Notes: a model not told the origin generated them from the sequence alone. A stretch of DNA of 64,000 nt from Ensifer oleiphilus (GCF_013371465.1 NZ_JABWDU010000008.1:222109-286108), one strand, 5' to 3'; positions 1 to 9,457 are shown, counted from the stretch's first letter. Made by a program: numbers and translations.

Positions 1-204
1 TGCCTTGATCCCCGGCGCACCGCTTTCATGGCCGAAGCTTTCAGGAAAACGCTTCAGGAGGATCCACGCAGGCTGCTGGACCAAGCCTACGCCTATGGCT
101 GCCTTTCGGCAGCCTGGAATGCCGGCGCCGACGATCGCGAGGGGGAAGAGCGCGACCTGGCGATAGCGGCTGTCATAGGGCAGGTGCGTGACGACGACTT
201 CTGA
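1..204 (+). CDS. C-terminal end of an unrecognised protein (partial)
   Basis: An open frame runs from the window edge to a TGA at 202-204, giving about 67 residues with an acidic tail ending RDDDF. It contains alanine- and charge-rich helical sequence and no motif I recognise. It has ordinary GC-rich codon use. The following acetyltransferase may begin within or just after its last codons, so the two could be cotranscribed. The N-terminus lies outside the window, so no function can be given. Confidence 0.45.
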   Translation, partial: CLDPRRTAFMAEAFRKTLQEDPRRLLDQAYAYGCLSAAWNAGADDREGEERDLAIAAVIGQVRDDDF

Positions 205-256
205 GGTCGTCGTTGCACGACGGTCTCCAGATGTGCACAGTCGCGTCATGTTGCCC

Positions 257-958
257 ATGACCGACATCAGTCTTCGTCTTCTTGAAGACCGCATCGATAC
301 GCTCTACCGCACCGACGGCAAAGGCAGGCTCGTTTCCACCAACGAATGGGATACCCGTCCGCCGCCTCGATTTCACCTCATGCGAACGCGCCAGGGAGCG
401 ATCTTTCGCTGGCGTGCCGATCTTCCGCAACAGATAGTCGAAGACCTCTCGCAGCTTGGCCGCGAGGAGAAGTGCGAGGCGTCATTCGACCGCTTGCCAG
501 CGCTCGATGAGCTTTATCTGGAACTGCTGAGCCGGCACCAGCCGATCGAAAGGATCTGGTCCGGACCCGCCTACGCTGCCATTGACGTGGGCCCGCCGCC
601 GGCAGAGTTGACGCCCATAACCGCGCGCAACGCCGAACTGCTTCATCCGCATTTTCAGGAGTGGGTACCCGACGTGCCGCACAGGCAACCGTTCTTCGCC
701 AAGGTTCTGGACGGGGCGGCTGTTTCGGTCTGCTGCAGCGTTCGCAAATCAAAAACGGTGCATTGCGCTGGCGTCGAAACGCATCCGGATTTTCGTGGGC
801 ACGGCTACGCGCTTGAGGTCGTCCAGGGATGGGCGGCACACGTCCGGGCTCAGGGCGTCATGCCGTTCTACAGCACTCCATGGAGCAACATTGCATCCCA
901 GGGGGTCGCCGCGCAGCTCGGATTTCGCTTGGTCGGAGCCGACTTTCACGTGACGTGA
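257..958 (+). CDS. GNAT-family N-acetyltransferase
   Basis: The C-terminal third reads as a GNAT (FR47-like) fold: a strand with the H-C-A-G-V-E-T-H sequence, then the acetyl-CoA loop FRGHGYA, then a helix and the closing 'N.AS...A..LGF' strand. Such proteins transfer an acetyl group from acetyl-CoA to an amine; the acceptor cannot be predicted. The N-terminal 110 residues are less conserved. The start is uncertain: GTG 188 has a GGGCAGG upstream but overlaps the preceding gene by 17 bp, and in-frame ATGs lie at 248 and 257. I chose 257 because the recognisable sequence begins there. Confidence 0.8.
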   Translation: MTDISLRLLEDRIDTLYRTDGKGRLVSTNEWDTRPPPRFHLMRTRQGAIFRWRADLPQQIVEDLSQLGREEKCEASFDRLPALDELYLELLSRHQPIERIWSGPAYAAIDVGPPPAELTPITARNAELLHPHFQEWVPDVPHRQPFFAKVLDGAAVSVCCSVRKSKTVHCAGVETHPDFRGHGYALEVVQGWAAHVRAQGVMPFYSTPWSNIASQGVAAQLGFRLVGADFHVT

Positions 959-1277
959 ACGCGAAGCCCAGGCGTGTCGCGCTTTTTCGCAAAGGGCGAC
1001 TTGCTGGCCATATCCGGAGCAAAACCTCGCAAATATCTCCGTCAATCGCCGCAAGTGAATCGACACAGGCCTGATTGAAGGCGCATACAGCAAATTGGTG
1101 ACTGCCAGCAGGCCACCTTGTTTTCTCTCGCCGATGCGCACCGAAGGTGCGTGCCGGTGAAACCACGCCCCGTTTCGAAGCATCCGATGATTTCATACCC
1201 CATTGCAATCGAGCTTTCTTCTTTCCTTCCAGCTCACATCCGCGCTCCTGCCTGCAGGGGAGGCCGAGGGTGAGCGT
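959..1277. other. Intergenic, no gene seen
   Basis: About 320 bp separate the acetyltransferase and the MFS gene. Open frames here are short and lack family-like sequence. I see no convincing terminator or operator. The MFS promoter should lie here. Confidence 0.5.
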
Positions 1278-2723
1278 ATGACAGCCATCCCAACAGGTAC
1301 ACCGGCCGAAGACGCCTCTTCCACCCGCAATTCCCGTGTCGTCGCGCTGGTCGTTGCCATCGCCTTCTTCATGCAGATGCTCGACGGCACGATCGTCATT
1401 ACATCCTTGCCGCAGATGGCCGCGTCCTTCGGTGTGCAGCCGGTCGCCATGAGTATCGGCATCACTGTCTACATGCTGACGATGGCGGCCTTCATTCCGC
1501 TCTCCGGCTGGCTCGGCGATCGTTTTGGCGCGCGCAACGTCTTCCTGGTGGCAATCGGCATCTTCACACTCGCCTCGCTGTTTTGCGGACTGTCAGGCAG
1601 CCTCGGCGAGTTCATCGCGGCACGCGCCGTGCAGGGCATCGGCGGCGCGCTGATGACGCCGGTCGGCCGGATCATCGTCCTGAAGAATGCCCGCAAATCG
1701 GAACTTGTCGGTGCGGTCGCACTCATCACCTGGCCGGCGCTGATCGCCCCGGTCGTCGGCCCGATCCTCGGCAGCATGATCACAACGTGGTTCAGTTGGC
1801 ACTGGAACTTTCTCATCAACATCCCGATCGGCCTCGTCGGCCTGGCGCTCGTGCTGCGCTTCGTGCCCGATCAGCGCGAGGAAGAAGCGCGCCGTCTCGA
1901 CATCAAGGGCTTCGTCCTATCGTCAACCAGCCTCACTTTGGTGCTCGCCGGGCTCGAAGCCTTCGTGCACGGAACAGTCAATGCACCTGCAATCGGCCTG
2001 TTGCTGGCAGCGGGCACGATCACCGGCATCATGGCCACGCATCACTTCAGGGTGACCGCCGATCCGCTTCTCGATCTCTCTGCTCTGAAAATCCAGACCT
2101 TTGCGATGTCGACGCTGTCGGCCGGCACCGCCTGCCGCATTGCCATCAACGCGACGCCGTTTCTGATCCCCCTCATGTTCCAGGTCGGCTTCGGCCTCGA
2201 TCCGATCGAGACCGGGATTTATGTGCTCGCCTATTTCGCCGGAAATCTGGCGATGAAAACAGCGACCACGCCGTTGCTGCGCCGCTTCGGCTTCCGCACC
2301 ATCCTCGTCGGCAACGGCCTGCTCGCCTCGCTGGCGATTGGTGCCTGTGCAGCGGTATCAACAGATACGCCGCAGTTGCTGACGCTCCTGCTGCTGTTTG
2401 CCGCCGGGCTGTTCCGCTCGATGCAGTTTACGGCACTCAACACGCTCGGCTTTGCCGACATCAATGCAAGCCAGCGCAGTTCAGCATCGACGCTGTCGAG
2501 CATGTTGCAGCAGGTGGCGATGCTGATGGGCGTCGCCGTTGCCGCAGCCGTTCTCAATCTGTCGCAGGCGCTTCGCGGCGCCGAAACCGCGGCGCTCACG
2601 GACTTTCGCTGGGCGTTCCTCGCGGTCGCGACGATCGGCATCCTCTCGGCCTTGCGTTTTCTGAGCCTGCGACGCGACGCAGGCGTCGAAGTTTCAGGAC
2701 ACAAATTCGAGCCGCGGAAATAA
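1278..2723 (+). CDS. MFS drug-exporter-type transporter (DHA2/EmrB-QacA family)
   Basis: A 481-residue integral membrane protein with many hydrophobic segments, fitting the 14-helix DHA2 proton antiporters. The first helix carries FFMQMLDGTIV, and the loop between helices 2 and 3 has the MFS signature G-W-L-G-D-R-F-G-A-R. An 'AARAVQGIGGA' antiporter-type segment follows near residue 125. The closest named relatives I can think of are MdtD/YebQ-like exporters. Substrate is unknown. The frame stays open upstream to 1203, but ATG 1278 (MTAIPTG) gives a normal cytoplasmic N-terminus. It is monocistronic and convergent with ggt. Confidence 0.85.
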   Translation: MTAIPTGTPAEDASSTRNSRVVALVVAIAFFMQMLDGTIVITSLPQMAASFGVQPVAMSIGITVYMLTMAAFIPLSGWLGDRFGARNVFLVAIGIFTLASLFCGLSGSLGEFIAARAVQGIGGALMTPVGRIIVLKNARKSELVGAVALITWPALIAPVVGPILGSMITTWFSWHWNFLINIPIGLVGLALVLRFVPDQREEEARRLDIKGFVLSSTSLTLVLAGLEAFVHGTVNAPAIGLLLAAGTITGIMATHHFRVTADPLLDLSALKIQTFAMSTLSAGTACRIAINATPFLIPLMFQVGFGLDPIETGIYVLAYFAGNLAMKTATTPLLRRFGFRTILVGNGLLASLAIGACAAVSTDTPQLLTLLLLFAAGLFRSMQFTALNTLGFADINASQRSSASTLSSMLQQVAMLMGVAVAAAVLNLSQALRGAETAALTDFRWAFLAVATIGILSALRFLSLRRDAGVEVSGHKFEPRK

Positions 2724-2856
2724 CCGTTTCCAAGCGGCATCGGCAGCCGCGGGGGATGACCCCGTCGATGATTTCGGCAACGTCAAGCCGGACTGACGGG
2801 TGACGGCCCACTCGCCAGCCACCCAGCAATGCACCGCAAGCGTCGGCACGCCCGGA

Positions 2857-4602
2857 TCAGTAGCCTCTCGCCGCGCCAGCGCCGATGCGGCTGTCGACGG
2901 CGCCGTTGTAGCGGGCGCCACCGCCTTCAGAAATTTCGGCGAGGCTTTCACCGCCGACGAGAATGCCGGTCGCCTGGCCCCAGATGCTCCAGCTCTTGTC
3001 GATCTGCACGTCATGGCCCATCGCCGAGAGAAGCTTGCGCGTATCGGGCGACAGTGCGTAGGGCTCCATGAACACCTTGTCGGGCAGCCATTGGTGGTGG
3101 ATGCGCGGCGCGTCGACCGCTTCCTGAATGTTCATGCCGTGATCGATGACATTGAGGATCGCTTCCAGCGTGATCGTAATGATGCGTGCACCGCCGGGGC
3201 TGCCGATCACCATGAAGGGCTTGCCGTCCTTGGAGACGATGGTCGGGCTCATCGATGACAGCGGCGTCTTGCCGGGCGCGATCGCGTTCGCCTCCCCCTG
3301 GACGAGCCCGTAGAGATTGGGCGCGCCCGGCTTGGCGGTGAAATCGTCCATCTCGTTGTTGAGCAGAATGCCGGTTCCGGGTGCCACGACACCGGCACCG
3401 AAGGAGCCGTTCAGCGTATAGGTGACGGCGACCGCGTTGCCCTCGTCGTCGATGATCGAATAGTGGGTCGTCTCCTTGCTCTCGGCGAAACCCTCCGGCA
3501 TCAGCGCCTGCGACACGCCGGCCTTGAACGGATCGATCTTGCCGCGGATTTCGGCCGCATAGGCCTTGTCGAGCAGCTTGGCGATCGGGTTCTCCACGAA
3601 GGAAGGATCGCCGAGCGTCGTGTTGCGGTCGACATAGGCATGGCGCATCGCCTCGATCATCGCATGCACGGTCTCGGCCGAGCCGTAACCGAGATAGGAG
3701 AGCGGATAGCCCTCGAGAACGTTGAGGATTTCGCAGATGATCACGCCGCCGGAAGACGGCGGCGGCGAGGAGACGATGTCATAGCCGCGATAGTTGCATT
3801 TGACCGGCTCCAGTTCGCGCACGGCGTACTTCTCGAAATCCGTCTTGGCGAGGATGCCGCCCTTGTCGGCGCTTGCCTTGACGATGGCGTCGGCAATCGG
3901 CCCCTTGTAGAAGGCATCCGTTCCCTTCTCGGAAATGCGCGAAAGCGAGGCGGCGAGATCCGCCTGCACCAGTGTCTCACCGACGGCGAAGGGTTTGCCG
4001 TCGGGCTTCAGGAAGATCGCGGCGGCTGCCGGGTCCTTGCCCAGCCTCTCGGTTTCGCCGTCGAAGGAATCGATATCGCCCTGTTCCAGCCGGAAACCGT
4101 CCTTGGCAAGCGCAATGGCCGGCGCGATCAGCTCTTGCAGCGGACGCGTGCCATAGCGGCTGCGCGCGACCTCGAAGCCGAGCACTGGGCCCGGCACGCC
4201 GACGGCAAGATAGCCCTCAGTGCTCAGGCCATCGACCAGTTGCCCCTTGTCGTCGAGATACATCGCCTTGGTCGCCGCAGCAGGCGCCCGCTCGCGAAAA
4301 TCGAGGAAGGTGGTCTTGCCGTCCTTGAAGCGAATGGTCATGAAGCCGCCGCCGCCGATATTGCCGGCGGTCGGATAGACGACCGCAAGCGCATAACCGA
4401 CCGCAACGGCGGCATCCACGGCATTGCCGCCCTTTTTCAGGACCTCGACGCCGATATCCGACGCCAGATGCTGAGCGGTGACGACCATGCCGTTCTCGGC
4501 CTTGACCGGCTCCGGCGACGCGGCCCTGACGGCCGATGACGATACCGAACTGAGTGCGGCCACCAGGGTGAAGGTGAGGACATTCAGGCAGGATGTGCGC
4601 AT
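2857..4602 (-). CDS. ggt: Gamma-glutamyltransferase, exported proenzyme
   Basis: A 581-residue N-terminal nucleophile hydrolase that cleaves gamma-glutamyl bonds such as glutathione in the periplasm. An N-terminal signal peptide ends near AVRAAS. Conserved blocks include 'GGNAVDAAVA', 'GNIGGGGFM' and the autoprocessing site ETTHYSI near residue 370, whose second Thr should become the nucleophile of the small subunit. 'SSMSPT' and 'GSPGGARI' lie in the C-terminal half. Length fits the family. Start ATG 4602 is preceded by GGGAG and gives a proper signal peptide; the frame extends upstream to 4857 without better starts. It is divergent from the GFA gene. Confidence 0.93.
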   Translation of the reverse strand: MRTSCLNVLTFTLVAALSSVSSSAVRAASPEPVKAENGMVVTAQHLASDIGVEVLKKGGNAVDAAVAVGYALAVVYPTAGNIGGGGFMTIRFKDGKTTFLDFRERAPAAATKAMYLDDKGQLVDGLSTEGYLAVGVPGPVLGFEVARSRYGTRPLQELIAPAIALAKDGFRLEQGDIDSFDGETERLGKDPAAAAIFLKPDGKPFAVGETLVQADLAASLSRISEKGTDAFYKGPIADAIVKASADKGGILAKTDFEKYAVRELEPVKCNYRGYDIVSSPPPSSGGVIICEILNVLEGYPLSYLGYGSAETVHAMIEAMRHAYVDRNTTLGDPSFVENPIAKLLDKAYAAEIRGKIDPFKAGVSQALMPEGFAESKETTHYSIIDDEGNAVAVTYTLNGSFGAGVVAPGTGILLNNEMDDFTAKPGAPNLYGLVQGEANAIAPGKTPLSSMSPTIVSKDGKPFMVIGSPGGARIITITLEAILNVIDHGMNIQEAVDAPRIHHQWLPDKVFMEPYALSPDTRKLLSAMGHDVQIDKSWSIWGQATGILVGGESLAEISEGGGARYNGAVDSRIGAGAARGY

Positions 4603-5021
4603 GCTTTTCTCCCGCGACAAGAGGTTTTGCTGGCAAACGACGCCCTCGGTCGACGACGGCGGCATCGGAGTTCGCGAAGGCACCTCGCACCAACGGGCGG
4701 GTAAGGGTCCAGCCATCGGGCGGGCGCAGGCTCGCTTAGAAATTGAAGCCTTGGGCGAAGTATAGGCACGCGCGACCGGCACGGGCAACCGCCACCTGAC
4801 ACTCTTGGGCAGCGAACAAGCCGAATACGAATACGGTGGCCGGGAAGGTGGCAGCAATGGTCACTGATCTGTTGTCGCTCGGCACCGGATCGCAGCGCCC
4901 TCTCGCCCCGCGCGATTTTTGCCATTGCCACGACCGGCCATCGCTGTGACAGTTTCGTCCGGAGCGTGGCAACATCCACTGCCTGATGTCCAACGCGGAA
5001 TGCCAACGGGAGGAGTGGCGA
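4603..5021. other. Divergent control region between ggt and the GFA-family gene
   Basis: About 420 bp hold the promoters of two divergent genes. I found no recognisable operator, riboswitch or additional gene. Open frames here are extensions of the neighbours. Confidence 0.4.
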
Positions 5022-5363
5022 ATGATCGAAGGCCATTGCCACTGCAAGTCGGTTCGTCTTTCCGTCCGCGTGCGGCCGGAAACGCTCGGTAGCTGCAACT
5101 GTTCTCTATGCGCAAGATTGGGCGCGCTCTGGGGATATTACAGCGCCGAGGAGGTGTCGATCAGCGACCCACAAGGCAGGCTGGTCGGCTACGTACAAGG
5201 CGACGCCACCTTGACCACACACCATTGCAGCACCTGCGGCTGCACCACCCATTGGTCGCCGATCGCTGCCGACGCGACGCGCATGGCCGTGAACATGCGG
5301 CTGTTCGATCGCACCGTCTGGCAAGACATTCCCCATCGACTGATTGATGGCGCCAGCTGGTAG
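5022..5363 (+). CDS. GFA-family protein (glutathione-dependent formaldehyde-activating-like)
   Basis: A 113-residue protein with the GFA/CENP-V zinc-binding pattern: G-H-C-H-C-K at the N-terminus, CNCSLC near residue 28 and C-S-T-C-G-C near residue 70. The fold binds zinc through cysteines. Gfa itself was reported to help form S-hydroxymethylglutathione, but most small family members have no proven activity. ATG 5022 is chosen because GGGAGGAG lies just upstream; the frame opens at 4986. It sits beside a locus predicted to release formaldehyde or methyl groups, but there is no operon link. Confidence 0.85.
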   Translation: MIEGHCHCKSVRLSVRVRPETLGSCNCSLCARLGALWGYYSAEEVSISDPQGRLVGYVQGDATLTTHHCSTCGCTTHWSPIAADATRMAVNMRLFDRTVWQDIPHRLIDGASW

Positions 5364-5498
5364 GCCGGCAGACACAGCTTTCCCAGATGACGCCTTGTTG
5401 CCGACGTCCTTCGGAGACGCCGGCTGCGCTTTGCTGAGTACTTCGGGTCACGGGTGGTCCCTGAGGCCAGCTTGTCTCGTGACCTGAAAAAGGCTATA

Positions 5499-5514
5499 TT
5501 GAATGAACGTTCAG
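5499..5514. promoter_or_regulatory. Candidate BetI-like operator, copy A
   Basis: TTGAATGAACGTTCAG is a near-perfect inverted repeat 19 bp before the Rieske start codon. Close relatives lie at 8321-8336 and 14106-14121, giving TTGAATGNNYGTTCAR. The half-site ATTGAATGAACG at 5498-5509 recurs exactly at 5528-5539, across the Rieske start codon. The pattern resembles operators of BetI-type TetR repressors, and a BetI-like gene lies at 12526-13224. Confidence 0.65.
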
Positions 5515-5532
5515 CAAAAATGGAGACATTGA

Positions 5533-6729
5533 ATGAACGAAATGATCCGCGACATATCCGTCCCCAATGATTGGGACCGCCGTGGATTGCCCGGCTGGTG
5601 CTACCATAGCGACGCGCTGCTCGAACTGGAGCGCGAACACATTTTCCGTCGTCACTGGCAGATCGCCTGTCATATCTCCGACGTGCCGGAAGCGGGCGAC
5701 TACATAACCATGGATGTGGTCGGCGAGCGTGCGCTTATCCTGCGCGACCAGCAGGGGACGATCCGCGGCTTTCACAACATCTGCCGCCATCGCGGCTCAA
5801 GGGTGGTTGTCGACGACAAGGGCAAGTGCCGCAACGCGCTCGTCTGTCCGTTTCACGGTTGGGTCTACAATCTCGACGGCACGCTCCGTGGGGCGGCGCG
5901 TCCGCGCTCGTTTCCGCCGCTCGACAAGCAGGAGTTCGGGCTCGTGCCGCTCGAACTGGAAGTCTGGATGGGCTTCGTCTTCATCCGCTTCCGGCCAGGG
6001 CCACAGCCTTCGGTCGCCGAGCTGATGCAACCCTTCGCCGAAGAGTTCGGCCACTACGGTTCGGAGCGCATGCTGCCGACCGAAGGTGTGTGGACGCAGG
6101 AAAGTGCGGTCAACTGGAAATCGGTGCGCGACGTCGACAACGAAGGCTATCATGTGGCCATGGCCCATCCGGCGCTGCAGGATCTCTATGGCTCGACCTA
6201 CTACGACGAGCCTTTCGTCAATGGCCTCTGCCGATCCTTCGCGACCTATAACCCGCATGCGGGCCGCCGTTGGAGCGTCCGGCAATATGTCGGCATTGCA
6301 CCCGAGGCGACCCATCTGCCCGAGCGCCTGCGCAAGGCCTGGATCTATTTCGGGCTGTTCCCCAACGCCGTCATTGCGGTGACGCCGGAGACTGTCCAGT
6401 TCTATCAGGAATTCCCGTTGTCGACCGGCAAGACGCTGTTGCGCGGTGCGATCTATCGCTACCCCGAGGAAACGCGCCAGCAACGGCTTGCCCGCTACCT
6501 CACCTTCCGCATCGACCGGGACACCCAGGCCGAGGATGTACAACTGACGATCTGGTCGAACGAATCCATGACATCAAAGGCATTTAACGGCTTCTATCTG
6601 TCGGATCTCGAATACGGTGTGCGCACGCATCACGATCACATTCGAGCCGTGCTGCCCGTCGTCACCCTCGACGTGGCCCCGCCGGAGGATCAGATGGCGG
6701 CAGTCAACGACGAACTCTCCAAACGATAG
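5533..6729 (+). CDS. Rieske [2Fe-2S] non-heme iron oxygenase, large subunit
   Basis: A 398-residue oxygenase subunit. The Rieske cluster ligands are C84, H86 (CRHRG) and C105, H108 (CPFHGW). The mononuclear iron site is in 'DNEGYHVAMAHP', with H207 and H212, and a later acidic ligand probably in QAEDV near residue 345. The family includes aromatic-ring dioxygenases and oxygenases acting on quaternary amines such as carnitine, stachydrine and glycine betaine. The context of ABC importer, aminotransferase and GcvT-like protein favours an N-methylated or quaternary amine substrate. ATG 5533 has GGAG 8 nt upstream. No ferredoxin/reductase partner gene is visible in the window, although the enzyme needs one. 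Confidence 0.88.
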   Translation: MNEMIRDISVPNDWDRRGLPGWCYHSDALLELEREHIFRRHWQIACHISDVPEAGDYITMDVVGERALILRDQQGTIRGFHNICRHRGSRVVVDDKGKCRNALVCPFHGWVYNLDGTLRGAARPRSFPPLDKQEFGLVPLELEVWMGFVFIRFRPGPQPSVAELMQPFAEEFGHYGSERMLPTEGVWTQESAVNWKSVRDVDNEGYHVAMAHPALQDLYGSTYYDEPFVNGLCRSFATYNPHAGRRWSVRQYVGIAPEATHLPERLRKAWIYFGLFPNAVIAVTPETVQFYQEFPLSTGKTLLRGAIYRYPEETRQQRLARYLTFRIDRDTQAEDVQLTIWSNESMTSKAFNGFYLSDLEYGVRTHHDHIRAVLPVVTLDVAPPEDQMAAVNDELSKR

Positions 6730-6739
6730 GCGCAAAAAG

Positions 6740-6801
6740 AGGGGCCGGCGTAAAACCGGCCCCTTCGAAAACGGCCCCGCCGGGGAATGCTGGCGGGGCC
6801 G
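6740..6801. terminator. Two adjacent hairpins between convergent genes
   Basis: Hairpin 1 pairs AGGGGCCGG (6740-6748) with CCGGCCCCT (6756-6764). Read on the minus strand it is followed by TCTTTTT, a good Rho-independent terminator for the aminotransferase. Hairpin 2 pairs CGGCCCCGCC (6772-6781) with GGCGGGGCCG (6792-6801). Together they separate the convergent Rieske and aminotransferase genes. Confidence 0.8.
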
Positions 6802-6832
6802 AGGCGTTTTCAGGCTCGGTCACGTGATCAGG

Positions 6833-8245
6833 TCAGCCTTTCCACAGGCCCTCGCGCACGAGTTCGTCCATGGCGCGGCGGATGCTGGCGTCGAGAATTG
6901 CGACCATATCGCCGATCTGGGCGGTGCTGATCGTCAGCGGTGGCGACATCACGCACATGTTGATCAGCGGGCGCACGAGCAGGCCAAGCTCCTGGCAATG
7001 GCGGTCGATCCGCTTACCGACCTCCAGATCGAGCGTCAGCGGATTGTTGCTGACGCGGTCGGCGACGCATTCGATGCAGGCCATCAGGCCCATACCGCGC
7101 ACTTCGCCAACCAATGGCAAGCTCTCCAGGCTCTTCAGCCTTTTCTGGAAATAGCCCGAGATCGCCTTCACGTGATCGAGCAGCCCATCCTCGAGAATGT
7201 CGAGATTGCGCAAAGCGACGGCGCAGCCGATCGGATGGCTGGAATAGGTCAGCCCATGGGCGAACATCGCATCGGAATGGTTGGATTGCCGCAGGCTCTC
7301 CAGCAGGCGTGACGAGATCATCACGCCGCCGAGCGGGAAATAGCCCGACGTCACCCCCTTGGCGAAGGTGATCATGTCGGGCTCCAGCCCGAACACCGCC
7401 TTCGATGCGAAGACCTCGCCGAGCCGCCCGAAGGCGGTTACCACCTCGTCGGCAATGAACAGGATGTCATGCTCGCTGCAGAGGGTCCGCATGCGGCGCA
7501 GATAACCCTCCGGCGGCACGATGACGCCGCCCGAAGCCATGATCGGCTCGGCGATGAACGCACCGATGCGCTCCGGGCCCCTCTCCTCGATCAAGGCGCG
7601 GAACTCCTCGACCAGCCTATCGCAGAACTCGGCCTCGGATTGTCCCGCGGGCCGCCGGAAAGGGTTGGGACAGGCAAGCTTTGCCACCTGGTCGGTGGCG
7701 CTGTCCATCCAGTCGTGGTCGCGCGGACGGCCGTTCAAAGACGCCGAGAGATAGGTGGAGCCGTGGTAGCCGCCCTGGCGTGAGACGATCAGCTTCTTCT
7801 CCGGCCGACCGCGCACATTGTTGAGGAACTGCATGAAGCGCAGCGCCGTCTCGACCGCGGACGAGCCGCCGGTGGTGTAGAAGACATGGGAGAGGTCGCC
7901 GGGGGCATGGGCAGCGAGCCGCTCTGCCAGCGCCGCCGAGGGCTGATTGGTGGTGTACCATGGCGAATTGTAGGACAGCGCCATCGCCTGATCGTGCAAG
8001 ACCTCGGCGAGTTCGGCACGGCGATGGCCGACGTTGACGCACCACATGCCGGCTGGTCCGTCGATCAGCCGGCGCCCCTCGCCGTCGACAACATAGATAC
8101 CGTCGCCGCTCTCGATGGCCCCACGCGCTTCAGCGCCGATACTGCCTGCCACGGGCCACGGCTGAACGAGATGTTTTTCAGCAAGCGCAGACGTTTCACC
8201 AGCACCGTTTTGCGGCGCATTTGCAATATCGAGCTTAGCGGCCAT
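6833..8245 (-). CDS. Class III (omega) aminotransferase, PLP-dependent
   Basis: A 470-residue fold-type I aminotransferase. The PLP region is readable: 'GGSSAVETAL' near residue 110, 'ADEVVTAFGR' (the Asp that contacts the pyridine nitrogen) and the Schiff-base lysine in FAKGVTSGY. It is most like putrescine-, beta-alanine- or other omega-amine:pyruvate aminotransferases. ATG 8245 is preceded by GGAGGG; an open extension to 8287 has no such site. It is divergent from the importer genes, with operator copy B between. The likely role is transfer of a primary amino group from the imported compound or a breakdown product; the substrate is not determinable. Confidence 0.9.
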   Translation of the reverse strand: MAAKLDIANAPQNGAGETSALAEKHLVQPWPVAGSIGAEARGAIESGDGIYVVDGEGRRLIDGPAGMWCVNVGHRRAELAEVLHDQAMALSYNSPWYTTNQPSAALAERLAAHAPGDLSHVFYTTGGSSAVETALRFMQFLNNVRGRPEKKLIVSRQGGYHGSTYLSASLNGRPRDHDWMDSATDQVAKLACPNPFRRPAGQSEAEFCDRLVEEFRALIEERGPERIGAFIAEPIMASGGVIVPPEGYLRRMRTLCSEHDILFIADEVVTAFGRLGEVFASKAVFGLEPDMITFAKGVTSGYFPLGGVMISSRLLESLRQSNHSDAMFAHGLTYSSHPIGCAVALRNLDILEDGLLDHVKAISGYFQKRLKSLESLPLVGEVRGMGLMACIECVADRVSNNPLTLDLEVGKRIDRHCQELGLLVRPLINMCVMSPPLTISTAQIGDMVAILDASIRRAMDELVREGLWKG

Positions 8246-8320
8246 GACAAATCCCTCCAACCGTATCAAACCGTAATTCACAACCAACCATCTGATAAAA
8301 TTACGAAAGACATCATTTTA

Positions 8321-8336
8321 TTGAATGGCTGTTCAA
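8321..8336. promoter_or_regulatory. Candidate BetI-like operator, copy B
   Basis: TTGAATGGCTGTTCAA has 5-bp palindromic outer arms, TTGAA and TTCAA. It lies 76 bp upstream of the aminotransferase start and about 200 bp before the first permease gene, so it could control both divergent units. It matches copies A and C at 12 or more of 16 positions. Confidence 0.65.
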
Positions 8337-8533
8337 TCAATATTACAGAAATAGCACTTGCGTTCAATGCCGAATTGAGTTTTGCTAATTCAAGGGAAGC
8401 AAACGGCGAAAAATCGCCATGGGATGGATCGAATGAAGCGTTCGCTGCATTTCCACTGTCGACGCAATCGACATGAGCCAGCGCATCATTGGCGCGAACC
8501 GGGGCATCCTTTGCATGAGCCGGGGTATCGCTG

Positions 8534-9457
8534 ATGGCGGTGCTGTCGGGCATCGAGGTGGAGCAAAGGCCCGCGCATCCACGAAAAAACCGGGTTCGCT
8601 GGACGGCCAGCGATGAAGCAAGCGGGCTGGCACTGATCTCTCCGACGCTGCTCTATGCCGTCGCCCTGCTGTTCCTGCCGATCCTGATTGTCGTCGCCTA
8701 CAGCTTCTGGACCCAGGATTACCTGACGATCGACCGCACCTTCACGCTTCAGAACTACCAAACAGCGCTTGGCGAACCGATCTACCAGGACTTGCTTGTG
8801 CGCTCGCTTGTCATTTCCCTCGTTGTCAGCGTGGTCACCGTCACCGTTTCCTATCCGATCGCCTGGTTCATTTCCTTCCATGGCGGCGCTCACAAGAACC
8901 TCTGGCTGTTCCTGATCACCGTGCCCTGCTGGACCAGCTATCTGCTGCGGGTGATGTCCTGGAAGGTGATCCTCGGCTATGGCGGCGTCATGAACACCGG
9001 CCTCTTGTCGATCGGTATCATCGACAAACCGCTGACGTCGCTGCTCTATAATTCGAACGCCGTCGTCATCACCCTTGTCCATAGCTGGGCGGCCTTCGCC
9101 ATCCTGCCGATTTTTGTTTCCCTCGAAAAAGTCGACCGCTCGCTGATCGAGGCGGCGCACGATCTGGGCGACAACAAGCTGATGAGCTTCCTGCGCGTCA
9201 CCCTGCCGCTCTCCCTTCCCGGGGTCATATCGGCCTTTCTCATTGTAATGATCCCGACGGTCGGCGACTACGTCACGCCCAAACTCGTCGGCGGCAAGGA
9301 TGGTGTGATGATCGCCACCGCAATCCAGGCTCAGTTCGGCAAGGGCGCCAACTGGCCGCTCGGTGCCGCCCTGTCGGTGACGACGATGGTCATCGTCTCG
9401 GCGGCGGCCGGCATCGCCGTCCTTGCGCTGAAACTGCTGGTGAGGATGGCGAAATGA
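8534..9457 (+). CDS. ABC transporter permease, PotB type
   Basis: A 307-residue inner-membrane permease with about six transmembrane segments. The EAA loop that contacts the ATPase is visible as 'EAAHDLGDNKLMSFLRVTLP' near residue 205. The sequence style, with a long first periplasmic loop and 'PTVGDYVTPKLVGG', is typical of the spermidine/putrescine PotB/PotH group, which also imports other amines and opines. It begins an operon with the second permease (4-bp overlap) and the ATPase (8-bp overlap). The start has no strong Shine-Dalgarno, so a start slightly further in is possible. Confidence 0.9.
   Translation: MAVLSGIEVEQRPAHPRKNRVRWTASDEASGLALISPTLLYAVALLFLPILIVVAYSFWTQDYLTIDRTFTLQNYQTALGEPIYQDLLVRSLVISLVVSVVTVTVSYPIAWFISFHGGAHKNLWLFLITVPCWTSYLLRVMSWKVILGYGGVMNTGLLSIGIIDKPLTSLLYNSNAVVITLVHSWAAFAILPIFVSLEKVDRSLIEAAHDLGDNKLMSFLRVTLPLSLPGVISAFLIVMIPTVGDYVTPKLVGGKDGVMIATAIQAQFGKGANWPLGAALSVTTMVIVSAAAGIAVLALKLLVRMAK

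Noticed and set aside
5022..5363. GFA-family gene as part of the methylated-amine regulon (formaldehyde detoxification)
   Set aside because: It lies 170 bp upstream of the Rieske gene with the operator in between, so it is not controlled by it, and the family rarely has proven formaldehyde activity.
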